A stretch of DNA of 6,860 nt, taken from an uncultured Alphaproteobacteria bacterium (GTDB lineage: Bacteria > Pseudomonadota > Alphaproteobacteria > Rickettsiales > UBA1997). The first letter of the stretch is position 1; the number at the start of each line of letters is the position of its first letter. The DNA lies in assembly GCA_903959715.1 (NCBI GenBank), contig CAJBXX010000050.1:1-6860 (forward strand), in the 5' to 3' direction. The notes under the pieces were generated by a model that did not search any database, was not told where the DNA came from, and saw only the letters and a list, made by a program, of their open reading frames with translations. Shown here one piece after another: positions 6,566 through 6,860 of this stretch. Made by a program: the position numbers and the translations under genes.

Positions 6566-6860
6566 CAAAATGGCGTTCGCCAAGGATTACGGAATTATTG
6601 GCACTACCTATCAAATCACAGAAAAAAGTTTGCTGGAAGAAATTCAAGAAAAATTACAACAAGCCAAAAAAGATGGCAGGCTTAATAAATTTCAAGAGCA
6701 AGTGAAGAATAATATTTATCAACAAATTAACGATCCGCAACCGATTCATAAGCTTAAAAATGCCACTAAAAATCGTCAATGGCTTTATGATCCATCGGTG
6801 TCGTTGCCTTATGATTTAAAGGATCAAAACGGTAAAATTTTTTATCAAGCCAATAGCAAA
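6525..6860 (+). CDS. traW: TraW, periplasmic pilus assembly protein (3' truncated by window end)
   Basis: The frame opens at the ATG at 6525 and runs without a stop for 112 codons to the last base; F TraW is about 210 residues, so about half is present. Residues 1-19 are a Sec signal peptide: KK, hydrophobic ILSALLFLLIS, and AFA before the predicted cut at A19/K20. The mature start 'KDYGIIGTTYQITEKSLLE' matches the TraW opening (xxLGxxGxxxxIxExDML). 'RQWLYDPSVSLPYDLKD' (W86, D89-P90-S91) matches the diagnostic F/Y-D-P-S-V block of TraW, followed by 'GKIFYQA'. TraW is a periplasmic protein needed for F pilus assembly and works with TrbC/TraU. The start lies 41 bp inside the peptidase gene, so most of the signal peptide is encoded in the overlap. 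A GGA at 6515-6517 is a modest ribosome site. Confidence 0.9.
   Translation, partial: MKKILSALLFLLISKMAFAKDYGIIGTTYQITEKSLLEEIQEKLQQAKKDGRLNKFQEQVKNNIYQQINDPQPIHKLKNATKNRQWLYDPSVSLPYDLKDQNGKIFYQANSK

Noticed and set aside
1..6860. CRISPR arrays, tRNA or rRNA genes, insertion sequences, integration sites
   Set aside because: No regularly spaced direct repeats, cloverleaf-like sequence, transposase reading frame or att-like direct repeats were seen; the window is almost wholly filled by tra genes.

Overview
The window is an AT-rich (roughly 30% G+C by eye) stretch in which every gene reads rightward. It is the core of an F-type type IV secretion (conjugation) operon: 3' part of traE - traK - traB - traV - traC - trbI - traF-type S26 signal peptidase - 5' part of traW. 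All stops fit the standard code (TAA, TAG and TGA all end genes) and no gene is interrupted. The strong A/T bias, the lipoprotein and Sec signals, and this gene set point to a Gram-negative bacterium. A low-GC, host-associated lineage such as Rickettsiales or a related alphaproteobacterium is my best inference, because such genomes carry F-like tra islands and palindromic repeat elements. The sequence alone does not prove it.

Layout: 1-441 is TraE without its N-terminus. It overlaps traK (431-1123) by 11 bp. traB (1130-2404) follows after 6 bp. The only sizeable intergenic gap (2405-2533) lies between traB and traV (2534-2932). traV overlaps traC (2925-5675) by 8 bp. trbI (5686-6096) follows 10 bp later and overlaps the S26 peptidase gene (6083-6565) by 14 bp. 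That gene overlaps traW (6525 to the window end) by 41 bp. The tight packing indicates one transcript with translational coupling. Three genes (traK, traC, the peptidase) have tempting upstream ATGs that Shine-Dalgarno placement and homology argue against.

How the genes work together (established for the F family): TraV lipoprotein, TraK and TraB form the envelope-spanning core complex. TraE is an inner-membrane pilus assembly subunit, and TraC is the VirB4-type assembly ATPase. TrbI and TraW act in pilus extension and retraction, and the S26 peptidase probably processes an exported substrate. traL and the pilin gene would be expected upstream and traU/trbC/traN downstream, but they are outside the window.

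The most unusual feature is not a gene. It is a long imperfect palindrome of about 169 bp (2331-2499) spanning the traB/traV junction. Its left arm is read in frame as the last ~24 residues and stop codon of TraB, and its right arm fills most of the gap before traV. It resembles in style the palindromic elements that invade reading frames in Rickettsia, but I cannot assign it to a named family.
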